From Nostocales cyanobacterium LEGE 11386 (lineage in GTDB: Bacteria > Cyanobacteriota > Cyanobacteriia > Cyanobacteriales > Nostocaceae): a stretch of 64,000 nt of DNA. This document shows positions 29,178-37,995 of this stretch, piece after piece; within the stretch, counting starts at the first letter, position 1; each line of letters opens with the position of its first letter. Below the pieces are notes generated by a model, which saw only the letters and a program-made list of their open reading frames with translations, had not been told where the DNA came from and searched no databases. Both the position numbers and the translations under genes were made by a program. Location of the stretch: assembly GCA_015207155.1 (NCBI GenBank), contig JADEXK010000015.1:33040-97039 (forward strand). The letters are read 5' to 3'.

Positions 29178-29957
29178 ATGTACTTAACTTGGTTTAGCGC
29201 TAATAGTTGGCTACTGGAAATTGGTAATCAACGGATATTACTTGACCCTTGGCTGGTTGGTTCTTTAGTTTTTGGCGACGCAGAATGGTTTTTCAAAGGC
29301 TTCCGGTCACAAGAACGTTCCATCCCAGAGAAGATTGATTTGATTTTGCTATCTCAGGGGTTACCAGACCATGCTCACAAACCAACATTAGAGCAGCTTG
29401 ACCACCAAATTCAGGTTGTAGCTTCTCCCAAGGCGGCAACAGTAGTGCAAGAATTGGGTTACACTTCTATCACATCTCTGGCTTTTGGTGAAACTTTTAC
29501 TTTAAATAATCAGGTGGCAATCAAGGCTGTCCGTGGTTCTACAGTGGGATACAATCTTGTAGAAAATGGCTATTTAATTACAGAGTTGGCAAGTGGTTTA
29601 ACGGTTTACTACGAACCTCACGGAAATCATTCCCCAGAAATTAAACAGTTTGCACCAGTTGATGTGTTAATTGTGCCAATTATTGATCTGACACTGCCGA
29701 TAGTGGGGCCGTTTATCAAAGGCAGAAATAAAGCTTTAGAAGTAGCACAGTGGTTACAACCCCAAGTAATGCTACCCACGACAGCCGGTGGAGATGTGGA
29801 GTTTGAAGGTTTGCTGGGCAAATTACAGAAAGCGGAAGGCACTCTTGAAGAATTCCGTTCGTTGCTTAAGCAGAATAATTTGGCGACGCAGGTAATTGAA
29901 CCAACTCCAGGCGATCGCGTTGAATTACACTTGGAAAAGCGCGCATTAGCAATATGA
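29178..29957 (+). CDS. metallo-beta-lactamase-fold protein (UlaG-like) with altered metal site
   Basis: 259 aa. The family's opening LTWFSANSWLLEIGNQRILLDPWL is clear. The usual metal signature HxHxDH is represented by SQGLPDHAH, so the first two histidines are Gln and Leu while Asp-His remain. Later segments (VYYEPHGNH, DVLIVPIIDLTLP, LPTTAGGDVEF) follow the fold. It may bind metal differently or be non-catalytic. A TTG two codons earlier is possible, but ATG at 29178 is preferred. Its stop overlaps the start of the SDR gene by 4 bp, implying translational coupling. Confidence 0.7.
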   Translation: MYLTWFSANSWLLEIGNQRILLDPWLVGSLVFGDAEWFFKGFRSQERSIPEKIDLILLSQGLPDHAHKPTLEQLDHQIQVVASPKAATVVQELGYTSITSLAFGETFTLNNQVAIKAVRGSTVGYNLVENGYLITELASGLTVYYEPHGNHSPEIKQFAPVDVLIVPIIDLTLPIVGPFIKGRNKALEVAQWLQPQVMLPTTAGGDVEFEGLLGKLQKAEGTLEEFRSLLKQNNLATQVIEPTPGDRVELHLEKRALAI

Positions 29958-30667
29958 ATTTACAAAAGGTGGCAATTATCACAGCTGCCAGTCGGGGCAT
30001 TGGGGCAGGTTGTGCGCGAGAGTTAGCAACACAAGGCTATAGAGTTGCACTGATTGCACGTTCTCCTGAAGTGATGGATTTAGCAGACGAGTTAAGTGGA
30101 ATTGCTATTCAGGGATCAATGACAAGTTCTCATGATTTGGAGAATTTGGTTAAGACAACACTGGAGAATTTTGGGCGGATCGATGCAGTGGTGAATAGTT
30201 TTGGCGATCCACCCCGTCCTGATTTACTTTCTATCTCTGATGCAATGTGGATGGAGAATTTTGAAATGTTATTTCTGAGTGTTGTTCGCATAGCAAGACT
30301 GGTCACAGAACCGATGCGGCAAGGTGGGGGTGGTGCGATCGTCAATATTTCTGCGTGTGATTCCCATGAACCGGAGTTAGGAACTCCATTTAGTGGCACC
30401 CTGCGTGCGGCAATGGAAGGATTCACAAAATTATACGCCAAGCGTTACAGAGCAGATGGCATTCGCATGAATTCAGTCGCTCCTTTTTTTGTGGCAGATA
30501 GGATGGAAGAGTTGACAGGATGGAATGTTCCTGATGATTTGATGTGGGGTCGCCCTGCAACTTACGCTGAGTTAGCGAAAACAGTGGCTTTTCTGATTTC
30601 TGATGATGCCAAGTTTATTACAGGAACGACCCTCAAGGTTGATGAAGCTCGTTCCGCTACTATTTAA
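29954..30667 (+). CDS. SDR-family protein lacking the catalytic Tyr and Lys
   Basis: 237 aa Rossmann protein. TAASRGIGAGCARELA gives the nucleotide-binding glycine motif and NSFGDPPRP corresponds to the NNAG region. The Ser of the active site is at NIS, but the positions 13 and 17 residues later, normally Tyr and Lys, are Phe and Leu (TPFSGTLRAAMEG). It therefore probably binds NAD(P) without the standard dehydrogenase chemistry. It overlaps the upstream MBL-fold gene by 4 bp and almost certainly works with it. The C-terminus (ITGTTLKVDEARSATI) is complete. Confidence 0.75.
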   Translation: MNLQKVAIITAASRGIGAGCARELATQGYRVALIARSPEVMDLADELSGIAIQGSMTSSHDLENLVKTTLENFGRIDAVVNSFGDPPRPDLLSISDAMWMENFEMLFLSVVRIARLVTEPMRQGGGGAIVNISACDSHEPELGTPFSGTLRAAMEGFTKLYAKRYRADGIRMNSVAPFFVADRMEELTGWNVPDDLMWGRPATYAELAKTVAFLISDDAKFITGTTLKVDEARSATI

Positions 30668-30693
30668 ATAGCGATCGCATGGCGATGAAATTA

Positions 30694-31815
30694 TCACTTT
30701 TCTATCACTCTGCTGAGATAGCAATGGCAATCTGGTTTATCAATTAATGACTCAACTAAAGCGTTTAGGGCTGTAGCCGCGAGTAAGCCGCCTCCTAATG
30801 TTCCTTCAACAGTGAGCCAAGGTATTTTTTGTTGCATTAATCTACGTTTAGCTGCGGGTGCATGGCTAAAACCAATGGGTAAACCAATGACTAAAGCAGG
30901 CTGAATATTTTGCTGTTCAATGGCTGTACAAATTTCCAGTAATACTGAGGGCGCATAACCAACTACTAGTACAGAACCTTGGCTGACTTGTTGCACTTTT
31001 TCTCGCCATTGCTGACGTTGCCAAAATTCTATTTCTGCCTCTGGGGCGGTGGTGACATGGGGGTTATCAATTAAGGTGATAATTTGACAGCCTAGGTGGG
31101 CTAGTCTTGTCTGATCTAAAGCAGCTGCCACTGTGGGGATATCTACAACAATATCACAGCCGGCTTTGAGGGCTGCCCGACTGGCGGCGATCGCGCCTGG
31201 ATTCAAGTTGACAAAGGACACCAAACTCACATCACCACAAGCTAATACCAACTGTGCAATTAGGTGTTGTTCAATTTCCGAACGGTGAGATAAATTGGGT
31301 AGTAAGCGTTGTAAAGATTCTTGAAAAGCTTCTGCATGATTATGGACTTCCGCATCCAAGCCACTCCACAGTTGTTCTAGTCCTCCTAGTCCGACTTGGG
31401 TTTCTACTTCCAGTAACTTGAGTTGGGATAGCACCTCAGCTTGCATAATTTGACAATGGCGATCGCGTCCTAATAAATTTTCTAATGCTGATGCTGTTTG
31501 TCGCAGTTGAGAAATTTGCTGCATCACGGTGCGATATTGCTGCTGGAGTTGTGCTGTCAGGGTTTTAGTTGTGTCTGTCTCTGGTTCCACTTCCAAAATG
31601 TGGCGAATGTGGTTGAGTTGGAACCCTTGTTGTTTCAGTGCCACAATTCGCTGTAACCTGATGACATCTGTATCTGTATAGAGGCGGTAGTTACTAGGCG
31701 ATCGCGCTGGATGTGGTAATAATCCTAATTGATGATAATGTCTCACCATACGCGGTGTAATCCCGCCACCTACGGCATCAGTAAGTTCTTTAATCGTGAA
31801 TAAACCAGTATTCAT
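30694..31815 (-). CDS. coaR: cobalt-sensing MerR-type regulator with precorrin-isomerase-like domain
   Basis: 373 aa fusion. Residues 1-110 are a MerR DNA-binding domain and dimerisation helix (FTIKELTDAVGGGITPRMVRHYHQLGLL). Residues about 140-360 match precorrin-8X methylmutase (CobH/CbiC). The isomerase segment reads AQLVLACGDV, where the catalytic His is expected, suggesting a sensor and not an enzyme. The C-terminus carries Cys363-His-Cys365, the motif shown in Synechocystis CoaR to be needed for cobalt sensing. CoaR activates the cobalt exporter gene coaT, which here lies 4 kb away with a MerR-type promoter. The preceding membrane-protein gene ends 21 bp upstream on the same strand. Confidence 0.92.
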   Translation of the reverse strand: MNTGLFTIKELTDAVGGGITPRMVRHYHQLGLLPHPARSPSNYRLYTDTDVIRLQRIVALKQQGFQLNHIRHILEVEPETDTTKTLTAQLQQQYRTVMQQISQLRQTASALENLLGRDRHCQIMQAEVLSQLKLLEVETQVGLGGLEQLWSGLDAEVHNHAEAFQESLQRLLPNLSHRSEIEQHLIAQLVLACGDVSLVSFVNLNPGAIAASRAALKAGCDIVVDIPTVAAALDQTRLAHLGCQIITLIDNPHVTTAPEAEIEFWQRQQWREKVQQVSQGSVLVVGYAPSVLLEICTAIEQQNIQPALVIGLPIGFSHAPAAKRRLMQQKIPWLTVEGTLGGGLLAATALNALVESLIDKPDCHCYLSRVIEK

Positions 31816-31836
31816 CTGTATTAGTGCTTTTCTAGT

Positions 31837-33384
31837 TTATTGTTTATGTACCCAATAAAGATAATATCGTTCGCTATCCACCCAAGACCTCTCAAAATTT
31901 TTGATCGGAATAATTTTTAAATCATTGTGGTTTGAATTCAGTGGTTTATGTAAAATCAGCAAAATTCTGTTTCTGTGATTTTGACTGTTTAATAGAGTAT
32001 TAATTTGGTTGAATATTTCGGGTTGTTCGACACCTTGACGATTTTGATTAAATAGGGTAAAGCTTCCCATTTTTTGCAGTTCAGGATAGTAAAATTTACG
32101 ATTGAGATAACCCGATAATGCAGCCATATTTGCATCTCGACTGGCAACAATAAATTCATTACTTAATTGATATTTTTGTAGATACTGAGCAGTTTCACGA
32201 CTTGCAGAAAAGGGGATAACTAAATCTTTAGTGAATCCATAAATTCCTCCAAATAACTGGATATAAAGGATTAACATCAAGGCAATATGTTGCCATTTCT
32301 GAGCAAATTTAAATAAATTAGGTTTAATAGAAAATTTGTTGATTAAAAACGGAGAATCTTGATAATAACTTCCCAGCCATAATGCTGCTATTAGAACTAA
32401 ATACAAATGACCAAAATGTCGATGCGCACCTGCAAATCTCAAGTACGTAAATGCCAGGATCACGCAATTTCCTGTGATGTAGAAAAAGAAAGCAAATGGT
32501 TTCTTAGATAACTTGATTAAAGTTACAGCTACAATAAATAGAACAATTAAATCACAAACAATTAAATCCAGCCATCTTTTGCTTGATGGTATGATTAACA
32601 GATAACTACCAAATAATCTACCGATACTTCTCAATAAATTACGAATATCTAATTGAATTACCCATCCATTATTTAACCCACCATGAAGATAACTATCTGT
32701 CGGAGGAGTAATAATATAAATGGATAAAATAAAAGAAAATATGATAATAAGAACACTTAAAAATAAATCATATTTTTGGCTTTGCCTAAAATACTGCTTG
32801 CGATGTTCATGATCAAAACAAAATTCGACTAGCAAAGTCAATGATAAAGAAAATGATACAAAGAGAGCATAAACACTACTATTTGCCAGTAAACCCAATA
32901 AAATTGCCAAGTAAGCATAAGTTCTTTTTCTAGATGCAAAAGCTGTACAGAAACCAAAAATAAACAGCATACTAAATGCATAATTGCGAGAAATTAAAAG
33001 ATATTCATAAAAGGGATAAAAGCCAAAGGAAAAAAGCAATTTTTGTTGATTATTAAAAGGGCTATAGAAGCAAAAAATAGCCACAGAAGTTATTGCTATA
33101 GCTAAATGAAAAATTTGCATAACAATGGGATTATCAGCAATTTTTCTGAGTACTGCTAGGGAAAAATACCACAGAACAGGATGTCCTTCATAACGAATAT
33201 TGGCAATTAAATCTCTAAAAGATTGACTATCTCTGACAATCAGCCAAGGATTTAACTCATCTCGCCACATCGAATGGTTGAGAATACCTGTTAAACCAAG
33301 AATTGAAAAAGTAATGATAATTAACCAAGCAACATTTAAAGATGAACTAGAAATATGATTAGTAATTTTTTTAACTAGCATCAT
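31837..33384 (-). CDS. polytopic membrane protein, possible GT-C glycosyltransferase
   Basis: 515 aa with about eleven hydrophobic helices from residue 18 on. The first large loop contains HSMWRDELNPWLIVRDS, with the acidic pair typical of the first periplasmic loop of GT-C type glycosyltransferases, and EGHPVLWYF shortly after. The C-terminal 120 residues are mostly soluble (SRETAQYLQKYQLSNEFIVASRD). No family name can be assigned. It precedes coaR by 21 bp on the same strand and may be cotranscribed, though no functional link is obvious. Confidence 0.55.
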   Translation of the reverse strand: MMLVKKITNHISSSSLNVAWLIIITFSILGLTGILNHSMWRDELNPWLIVRDSQSFRDLIANIRYEGHPVLWYFSLAVLRKIADNPIVMQIFHLAIAITSVAIFCFYSPFNNQQKLLFSFGFYPFYEYLLISRNYAFSMLFIFGFCTAFASRKRTYAYLAILLGLLANSSVYALFVSFSLSLTLLVEFCFDHEHRKQYFRQSQKYDLFLSVLIIIFSFILSIYIITPPTDSYLHGGLNNGWVIQLDIRNLLRSIGRLFGSYLLIIPSSKRWLDLIVCDLIVLFIVAVTLIKLSKKPFAFFFYITGNCVILAFTYLRFAGAHRHFGHLYLVLIAALWLGSYYQDSPFLINKFSIKPNLFKFAQKWQHIALMLILYIQLFGGIYGFTKDLVIPFSASRETAQYLQKYQLSNEFIVASRDANMAALSGYLNRKFYYPELQKMGSFTLFNQNRQGVEQPEIFNQINTLLNSQNHRNRILLILHKPLNSNHNDLKIIPIKNFERSWVDSERYYLYWVHKQ

Positions 33385-33471
33385 GAATTCAAAGTTTTTG
33401 ATACAAGTAAAATAACTTTCGCTCTGATAATGAGATAGTTTACAGTAATTTCTGCCATTTAACGAACAAAA

Positions 33472-33504
33472 AGATCCCCGACTTCTACGAGAAGTCGGGG
33501 ATCT
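33472..33504. terminator. GATCCCCGACTTC hairpin repeat, copy 3
   Basis: agatccccgacttct and agaagtcggggatct flank a 3-nt loop, in the gap between divergent genes at 33384 and 33690. Its flank gatcctctcgcg is the inverted form of the cgcgagaggctcagatc flank of copy 2, so the unit is longer than the hairpin. More likely a mobile repeat than a purpose-built terminator. Confidence 0.55.
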
Positions 33505-33689
33505 GATCCTCTCGCGTTATAGACCCGCACAAGCAGGTTAAAAACCTCACTTTTTCTAGTCCACAGAGGTAGACTTTGCTGAGGTCTGACTTTGATGTTG
33601 ATTGTATTTTGATGCTGGGAATACTAGGCATATCCTTTCAGGAAGTTGAGTTGGTCATTCAAGTTCCTATTTATCAACCAGTATCATCA

Positions 33690-35879
33690 ATGAATCTACT
33701 AACAAAGAGGCATCATTCCCGCAAAGTTAAAGCTTTCCCATTGCAGCTTGTGCTAATTGTTCCGTTTTTATTGCAAATTTTTGGAGCAGTAAGTTTAGTT
33801 GGTTACCTATCTTTCAAAAATGGACAGAAAGCTGTGAACGACCTAGCAGCACAATTAATGGATCGAACCCGCGATAAGGTAGCTCTGCACCTGAATTCTT
33901 ATTTGTCCATTCCTCACCAAATTAACCAGCTAAATGCTGAGGCGATCGCTATGGGATTATTAGATGTGCGCGATCGCCAAACCATCAGCAAGTATTTTTG
34001 GAAACAAATGCAGGTGTATGATTTGTCTTACATCGGCATGGGACTGACTACTGGTGAAGGAGTAGGAGCGGGTCGTTATAATGGCAAAACTCTGACAATT
34101 GATGATTGGAATGCCCAGGCGCAAAATAATGGTAAGACTTACGCCACAGACGACCAAGGTAACCGCACTCATATAACTGATACTTATGATTGGAGCAACT
34201 TCCAAGAAAGCTGGTATACGGAAACCATGAAAGCAGGTAAACCTATCTGGTCAAGAATCTACACTTGGAATTCTGTTAATGATTCCTATATTAGTGCTTC
34301 TGCTGGTCGTCCTATTTATGACACCCAAAATCGTTTATTGGGGATGGTTGGTGCAGATATCCATCTCTTAAAGTTGAGCGAGTTTTTACAACAATTAGAT
34401 ATAGGTTCTACTGGTAAGGTTTTCATTTTAGAGCGAAACGGACTTTTAATTGCCAATTCTGGCACGCAAAAACCTTTTGCTGTGATTAAGGGTGAAATTC
34501 AGAGGTTACAAGCTACAGACAGCCCTGATGCGGTTATCCAAGGTATTGCCAAAAACATTCAGCAAACTTTTAATGGTTTCCAGTCAATTACCGCACTTCA
34601 AAAACTGCAACTAAATTGGCAAGGAGAAACTTATCATGTACAGATACTTCCTTGGCGTGACCAGTATGGACTTGATTGGTTAGTAATGATTAGTTTGCCA
34701 GAACAAGCTTTTATGAACCAAATTAACGCCAATACCCAGACAACAATTTTGCTTTGTTTAGGAGCATTGGCGATCGCTAGTATTATGGGTTACTTTACCT
34801 CCCGTCGGATTGCTCGACCAATTTGGCGCATTAACCAAGCCAGTCAGTCCATGGCATCTGGTAATTTAGACCAAGCGCTAGACTTAACTAATATTTGGGA
34901 ACTCAACACACTTGCCCATTCTTTTAATTACATGGCCGGGCAATTGCAAGAATCTTTTACCGCCTTAGAAAACAGTAAGGCAGAATTAGAAGACAGAGTA
35001 GAAGAACGTACCACCGAACTCAAAAACGCCTTTGGTGAATTGCAACGTAGCCAAGCACAAGTTATTCAAAGTGAAAAAATGTCTAGCCTGGGTCAATTAG
35101 TTGCAGGTGTAGCTCACGAAATCAATAATCCGGTCAACTTTATCCATGGCAATATTACTCATCTGAATGCATACACACAAGATTTGCTGCGGATGATTCA
35201 GCTTTACCAGGAACGCCATCCTCATAATGACCTGGAAGTGCAAGCACTAGCAGAAGAAATTGATTTGGAATTCTTAATTGAAGACTTACAGAAAATGCTA
35301 TCGTCCATGAAAATGGGAACGGAACGCATTCGTAATATTGTGTTGTCACTGCGGAATTTTTCGCGCATGGATGAGGCGGAATTCAAAGCGGTTGATATTC
35401 ATGAAGGAATTGAAAGTACCCTACTGATTTTGCAACATCGGTTGAAAGGTAAGCCAGAATCTCCAGCAATTCAAGTAATACGTCACTACGGTAATTTGCC
35501 TGAAGTGGAATGCTATCCTGGGCAACTCAATCAAGTATTAATGAACATTTTAGTCAATGCAATAGATGCTTTGGACGAAGTAAATGTTACAGAAAAACAT
35601 TCCGATTTGATTACTATTCGCACTTCCATGAGTAATTCGCAATGGGTAGAAATAGCGATCGCTGATAATGGGACGGGAATACCAGACAAGGTGAAAAACC
35701 GTATTTTTGATCCTTTTTTTACGACGAAACCTATAGGCAAGGGTACGGGTATGGGTATGGCAATTAGTTATCAAATTATTACTGAAAAACACGGGGGCAA
35801 GTTGGAGTGTTCTTCGACTCTGGGTCAAGGAACAGAGTTTGTGATTCAATTGCCTGTCAAACAGCAGGTTGCAAAATGA
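33690..35879 (+). CDS. membrane sensor histidine kinase (Cache-HAMP-HisKA-HATPase)
   Basis: 729 aa. An N-terminal membrane span (about residues 16-38) and a second around 350-372 bracket a periplasmic dCache-like sensor containing DTYDWSNFQESWYTETMKAG and the GMVGADIHL segment. HAMP and a coiled linker (LENSKAELEDRVEERTTEL) lead to the phospho-acceptor His in GVAHEINNPVNF, then the N box NQVLMNILVNAIDAL and G boxes DNGTGIPD and GKGTGMGMAIS. No receiver is attached and no response-regulator gene is adjacent. The frame is open from a TTG at 33576, but ATG at 33690 starts a normal leader. It precedes coaT by 98 bp; a metal signal is possible but unproven. Confidence 0.85.
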   Translation: MNLLTKRHHSRKVKAFPLQLVLIVPFLLQIFGAVSLVGYLSFKNGQKAVNDLAAQLMDRTRDKVALHLNSYLSIPHQINQLNAEAIAMGLLDVRDRQTISKYFWKQMQVYDLSYIGMGLTTGEGVGAGRYNGKTLTIDDWNAQAQNNGKTYATDDQGNRTHITDTYDWSNFQESWYTETMKAGKPIWSRIYTWNSVNDSYISASAGRPIYDTQNRLLGMVGADIHLLKLSEFLQQLDIGSTGKVFILERNGLLIANSGTQKPFAVIKGEIQRLQATDSPDAVIQGIAKNIQQTFNGFQSITALQKLQLNWQGETYHVQILPWRDQYGLDWLVMISLPEQAFMNQINANTQTTILLCLGALAIASIMGYFTSRRIARPIWRINQASQSMASGNLDQALDLTNIWELNTLAHSFNYMAGQLQESFTALENSKAELEDRVEERTTELKNAFGELQRSQAQVIQSEKMSSLGQLVAGVAHEINNPVNFIHGNITHLNAYTQDLLRMIQLYQERHPHNDLEVQALAEEIDLEFLIEDLQKMLSSMKMGTERIRNIVLSLRNFSRMDEAEFKAVDIHEGIESTLLILQHRLKGKPESPAIQVIRHYGNLPEVECYPGQLNQVLMNILVNAIDALDEVNVTEKHSDLITIRTSMSNSQWVEIAIADNGTGIPDKVKNRIFDPFFTTKPIGKGTGMGMAISYQIITEKHGGKLECSSTLGQGTEFVIQLPVKQQVAK

Positions 35880-35918
35880 GTTTTTTAACGCAGAGATACG
35901 CAAAGAAGTTTTATAGGG

Positions 35919-35950
35919 TTGACTTTGACATCAATGTCAAGGTTTAAGGT
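35919..35950 (+). promoter_or_regulatory. MerR-type promoter/CoaR operator of coaT
   Basis: A -35 like ttgact (35919-35924) and a -10 like taaggt (35945-35950) are 20 bp apart, the overlong spacing characteristic of MerR-activated promoters. The spacer contains the palindrome ttgacatcaatgtcaa (35925-35940), extended imperfectly on both sides. The coaT ATG follows 27 bp after the -10. Together with coaR nearby this is the expected cobalt-responsive switch. Confidence 0.75.
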
Positions 35951-35977
35951 GAGAAAGTCCTTGTTGCTTTAATTCTC

Positions 35978-37936
35978 ATGCTCTACCCCCAGCGTTTTAG
36001 CCAATTTACTCAAGAACATGCAGAAACCTTAGCGGCTTTGCTTTGTGGAATACTGTTATTTCTGGGATGGTTCGCTTTGCATCTTGGCTCTTTAGGCTGG
36101 GCGCTGCTGCTGTTACCTGCTGCTTATGTCATCGGTGGCTACGAGAGTGCCCGTGAGGGACTGACTACTCTGATTAAAGAAAAAGAATTAGATGTAGATT
36201 TGCTGATGATTGTGGCAGCTCTTGGTGCAGCGAGTCTGGGCTTATGGCGTAGGGAATATTATCTAATTATTGATGGGGCAATTTTGATTCTCATCTTTGC
36301 CATTAGTGGCGCACTAGAAGGCTACGCGATGCGGCGAACTGAGCGCAGTATCCGTAGTTTGATGAGTTTGACACCAGACACAGCTAGGGTTTTATTTCAG
36401 GGTCAGGAAGAAATGCTTCCCATCACTCAACTGAAGGTGGGGGATGAAATTGTTGTCAAACCAGGGGAACTAATTCCTACTGACGGCATGATTGTATCTG
36501 GTTACAGCACCCTCAACCAAGCGGCGATTACGGGTGAGTCTTTACCTATAGAAAAGACAGTAGGTGATGAAGTTTTTGCAGGTACGCTCAACGGTTATGG
36601 GGCGTTGAAGTTGCAAGTACACAAACCAGCGTCAAGCAGCTTAATTCAACGTGTAATTCGATTGGTAGAACAAGCACAGACCGAAGCGCCTCCTTCCCAA
36701 GAGTTTATTGAGCGATTTGAACGGATATATGCACGGGTAATTGTCATAACTGGGATATTGCTGGTATTTTTGCCGCCCTTTATTTGGGGCTGGAATTGGG
36801 AAACGACAATTTATCGCGCCCTGACTTTTTTGGTGGTAGCTTCTCCCTGTGCGCTAATGGCAGCAATTATGCCCACGCTGTTGTCGGGAATTGCCAATGG
36901 TGCCAGACAAGGGATTTTATTTAAAAATGGAGCGCAGTTAGAGAAGATTGGCAAAGTGCGAGCGATCGCCTTCGATAAAACTGGTACTTTAACTACAGGA
37001 CAGGTACAAGTATCTCAGGTAATTGTTAGTAGTGAATATTCACAGGCTGAGGTGTTAAAAGTAGCAGCAGCTTTGGAATCCTATTCAGAACATCCCATTG
37101 GTAAGGCAATTGTGCAAGCGGCTGGCGAAGGCTGGGTACGTGGGGTTGATGTGCAAGCTATACCCGGACGGGGAATTATTGGTTTTGCCCACAATGAAAA
37201 GGTGATTGTCGGCAATGCAGCTTTTGTACAGCAATATGTTAACCAGTTCCCAGAAGAATTACAAAATTTGGCGCAATCTTTGGAAAATGAAGGGAAAACG
37301 GTTGTTTGGGTAGCGCGGGAAGGACAGGGGGATGAGGAGACAAGGGGATGGGGAGATTCAACAACAACTACCCAATTTTCTGTGATGGGTGCGATCTCGA
37401 TTGCAGATCTGCTGAGAACAGAAGCAGTTACTACGATTACCCGTTTGCGGAAGTTGGGAGTTGAGCAAATCGTGATGATTACCGGGGATAACCAGCGCAC
37501 GGCTGATAGTGTAGCTCAGGCAGTGGGAATTGATCGGGTGTATGCGGAACTCTTACCGGAAGATAAGCTAGATGTGATTCGTCAGCTTCAGCGAGAGTAT
37601 CAAACAGTGGCAATGGTGGGGGATGGCATTAATGATGCACCAGCCCTTGCTCAGGCTTCTGTGGGCATTGCCATGGGGATAGCAGGTAGCGATGTCGCAT
37701 TGGAAACAGCAGATATAGTTTTAATGGCAGATAAATTAGAAAAACTTGCCGCAGCGATGGAATTAGGCAGGCGATCGCAAGTAATAGTTAAACAAAACAT
37801 AGTTGTAGCTCTAGGGTTCATTTTGTTACTTTTAATCGGCAACTTTTTAGGTAATATTAACCTACCCATCGGTGTAATTGGTCATGAAGGTTCGACGGTG
37901 TTGGTGACTTTAAGTGGTTTAAGATTACTGAAATAA
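35978..37936 (+). CDS. coaT: cobalt-exporting P1B-type ATPase
   Basis: 652 aa heavy-metal P-type ATPase. The transmembrane metal motif is SPC (289-291) in place of CPC, and the later helix has HEGST (636-640); SPC plus HEGGT-like is the P1B-4 (cobalt) signature. The rest is canonical: TGES (about 185-188), DKTGT with Asp333, HP in EHPIGKA, TGDN and GDGINDAP. No N-terminal metal-binding domain is present, as usual in this subgroup. Residues about 451-465 (GDEETRGWGDSTTTT) look like an in-frame low-complexity insertion between the N and P domains. The promoter is MerR-type, and CoaR is the likely activator. Confidence 0.9.
   Translation: MLYPQRFSQFTQEHAETLAALLCGILLFLGWFALHLGSLGWALLLLPAAYVIGGYESAREGLTTLIKEKELDVDLLMIVAALGAASLGLWRREYYLIIDGAILILIFAISGALEGYAMRRTERSIRSLMSLTPDTARVLFQGQEEMLPITQLKVGDEIVVKPGELIPTDGMIVSGYSTLNQAAITGESLPIEKTVGDEVFAGTLNGYGALKLQVHKPASSSLIQRVIRLVEQAQTEAPPSQEFIERFERIYARVIVITGILLVFLPPFIWGWNWETTIYRALTFLVVASPCALMAAIMPTLLSGIANGARQGILFKNGAQLEKIGKVRAIAFDKTGTLTTGQVQVSQVIVSSEYSQAEVLKVAAALESYSEHPIGKAIVQAAGEGWVRGVDVQAIPGRGIIGFAHNEKVIVGNAAFVQQYVNQFPEELQNLAQSLENEGKTVVWVAREGQGDEETRGWGDSTTTTQFSVMGAISIADLLRTEAVTTITRLRKLGVEQIVMITGDNQRTADSVAQAVGIDRVYAELLPEDKLDVIRQLQREYQTVAMVGDGINDAPALAQASVGIAMGIAGSDVALETADIVLMADKLEKLAAAMELGRRSQVIVKQNIVVALGFILLLLIGNFLGNINLPIGVIGHEGSTVLVTLSGLRLLK
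37326..37372 (+). repeat. in-frame G-rich repeat inside coaT
   Basis: gggggatgaggagacaaggg and the following gatggggag resemble the intergenic G-rich tandem repeat at 60246-60291 (ggagacaaggggatgggggg). It adds about 15 residues to CoaT without breaking the frame. Confidence 0.6.
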
Positions 37937-37995
37937 TCGAGTAAAGAGACTCTGAAGAGCAGGGACATTTGCTCATTCAACGATGGGATCTAGTT

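Noticed and set aside
33576..33689. 38-residue N-terminal extension of the histidine kinase from TTG
   Set aside because: No ribosome site, and the normal membrane leader starts at ATG 33690.
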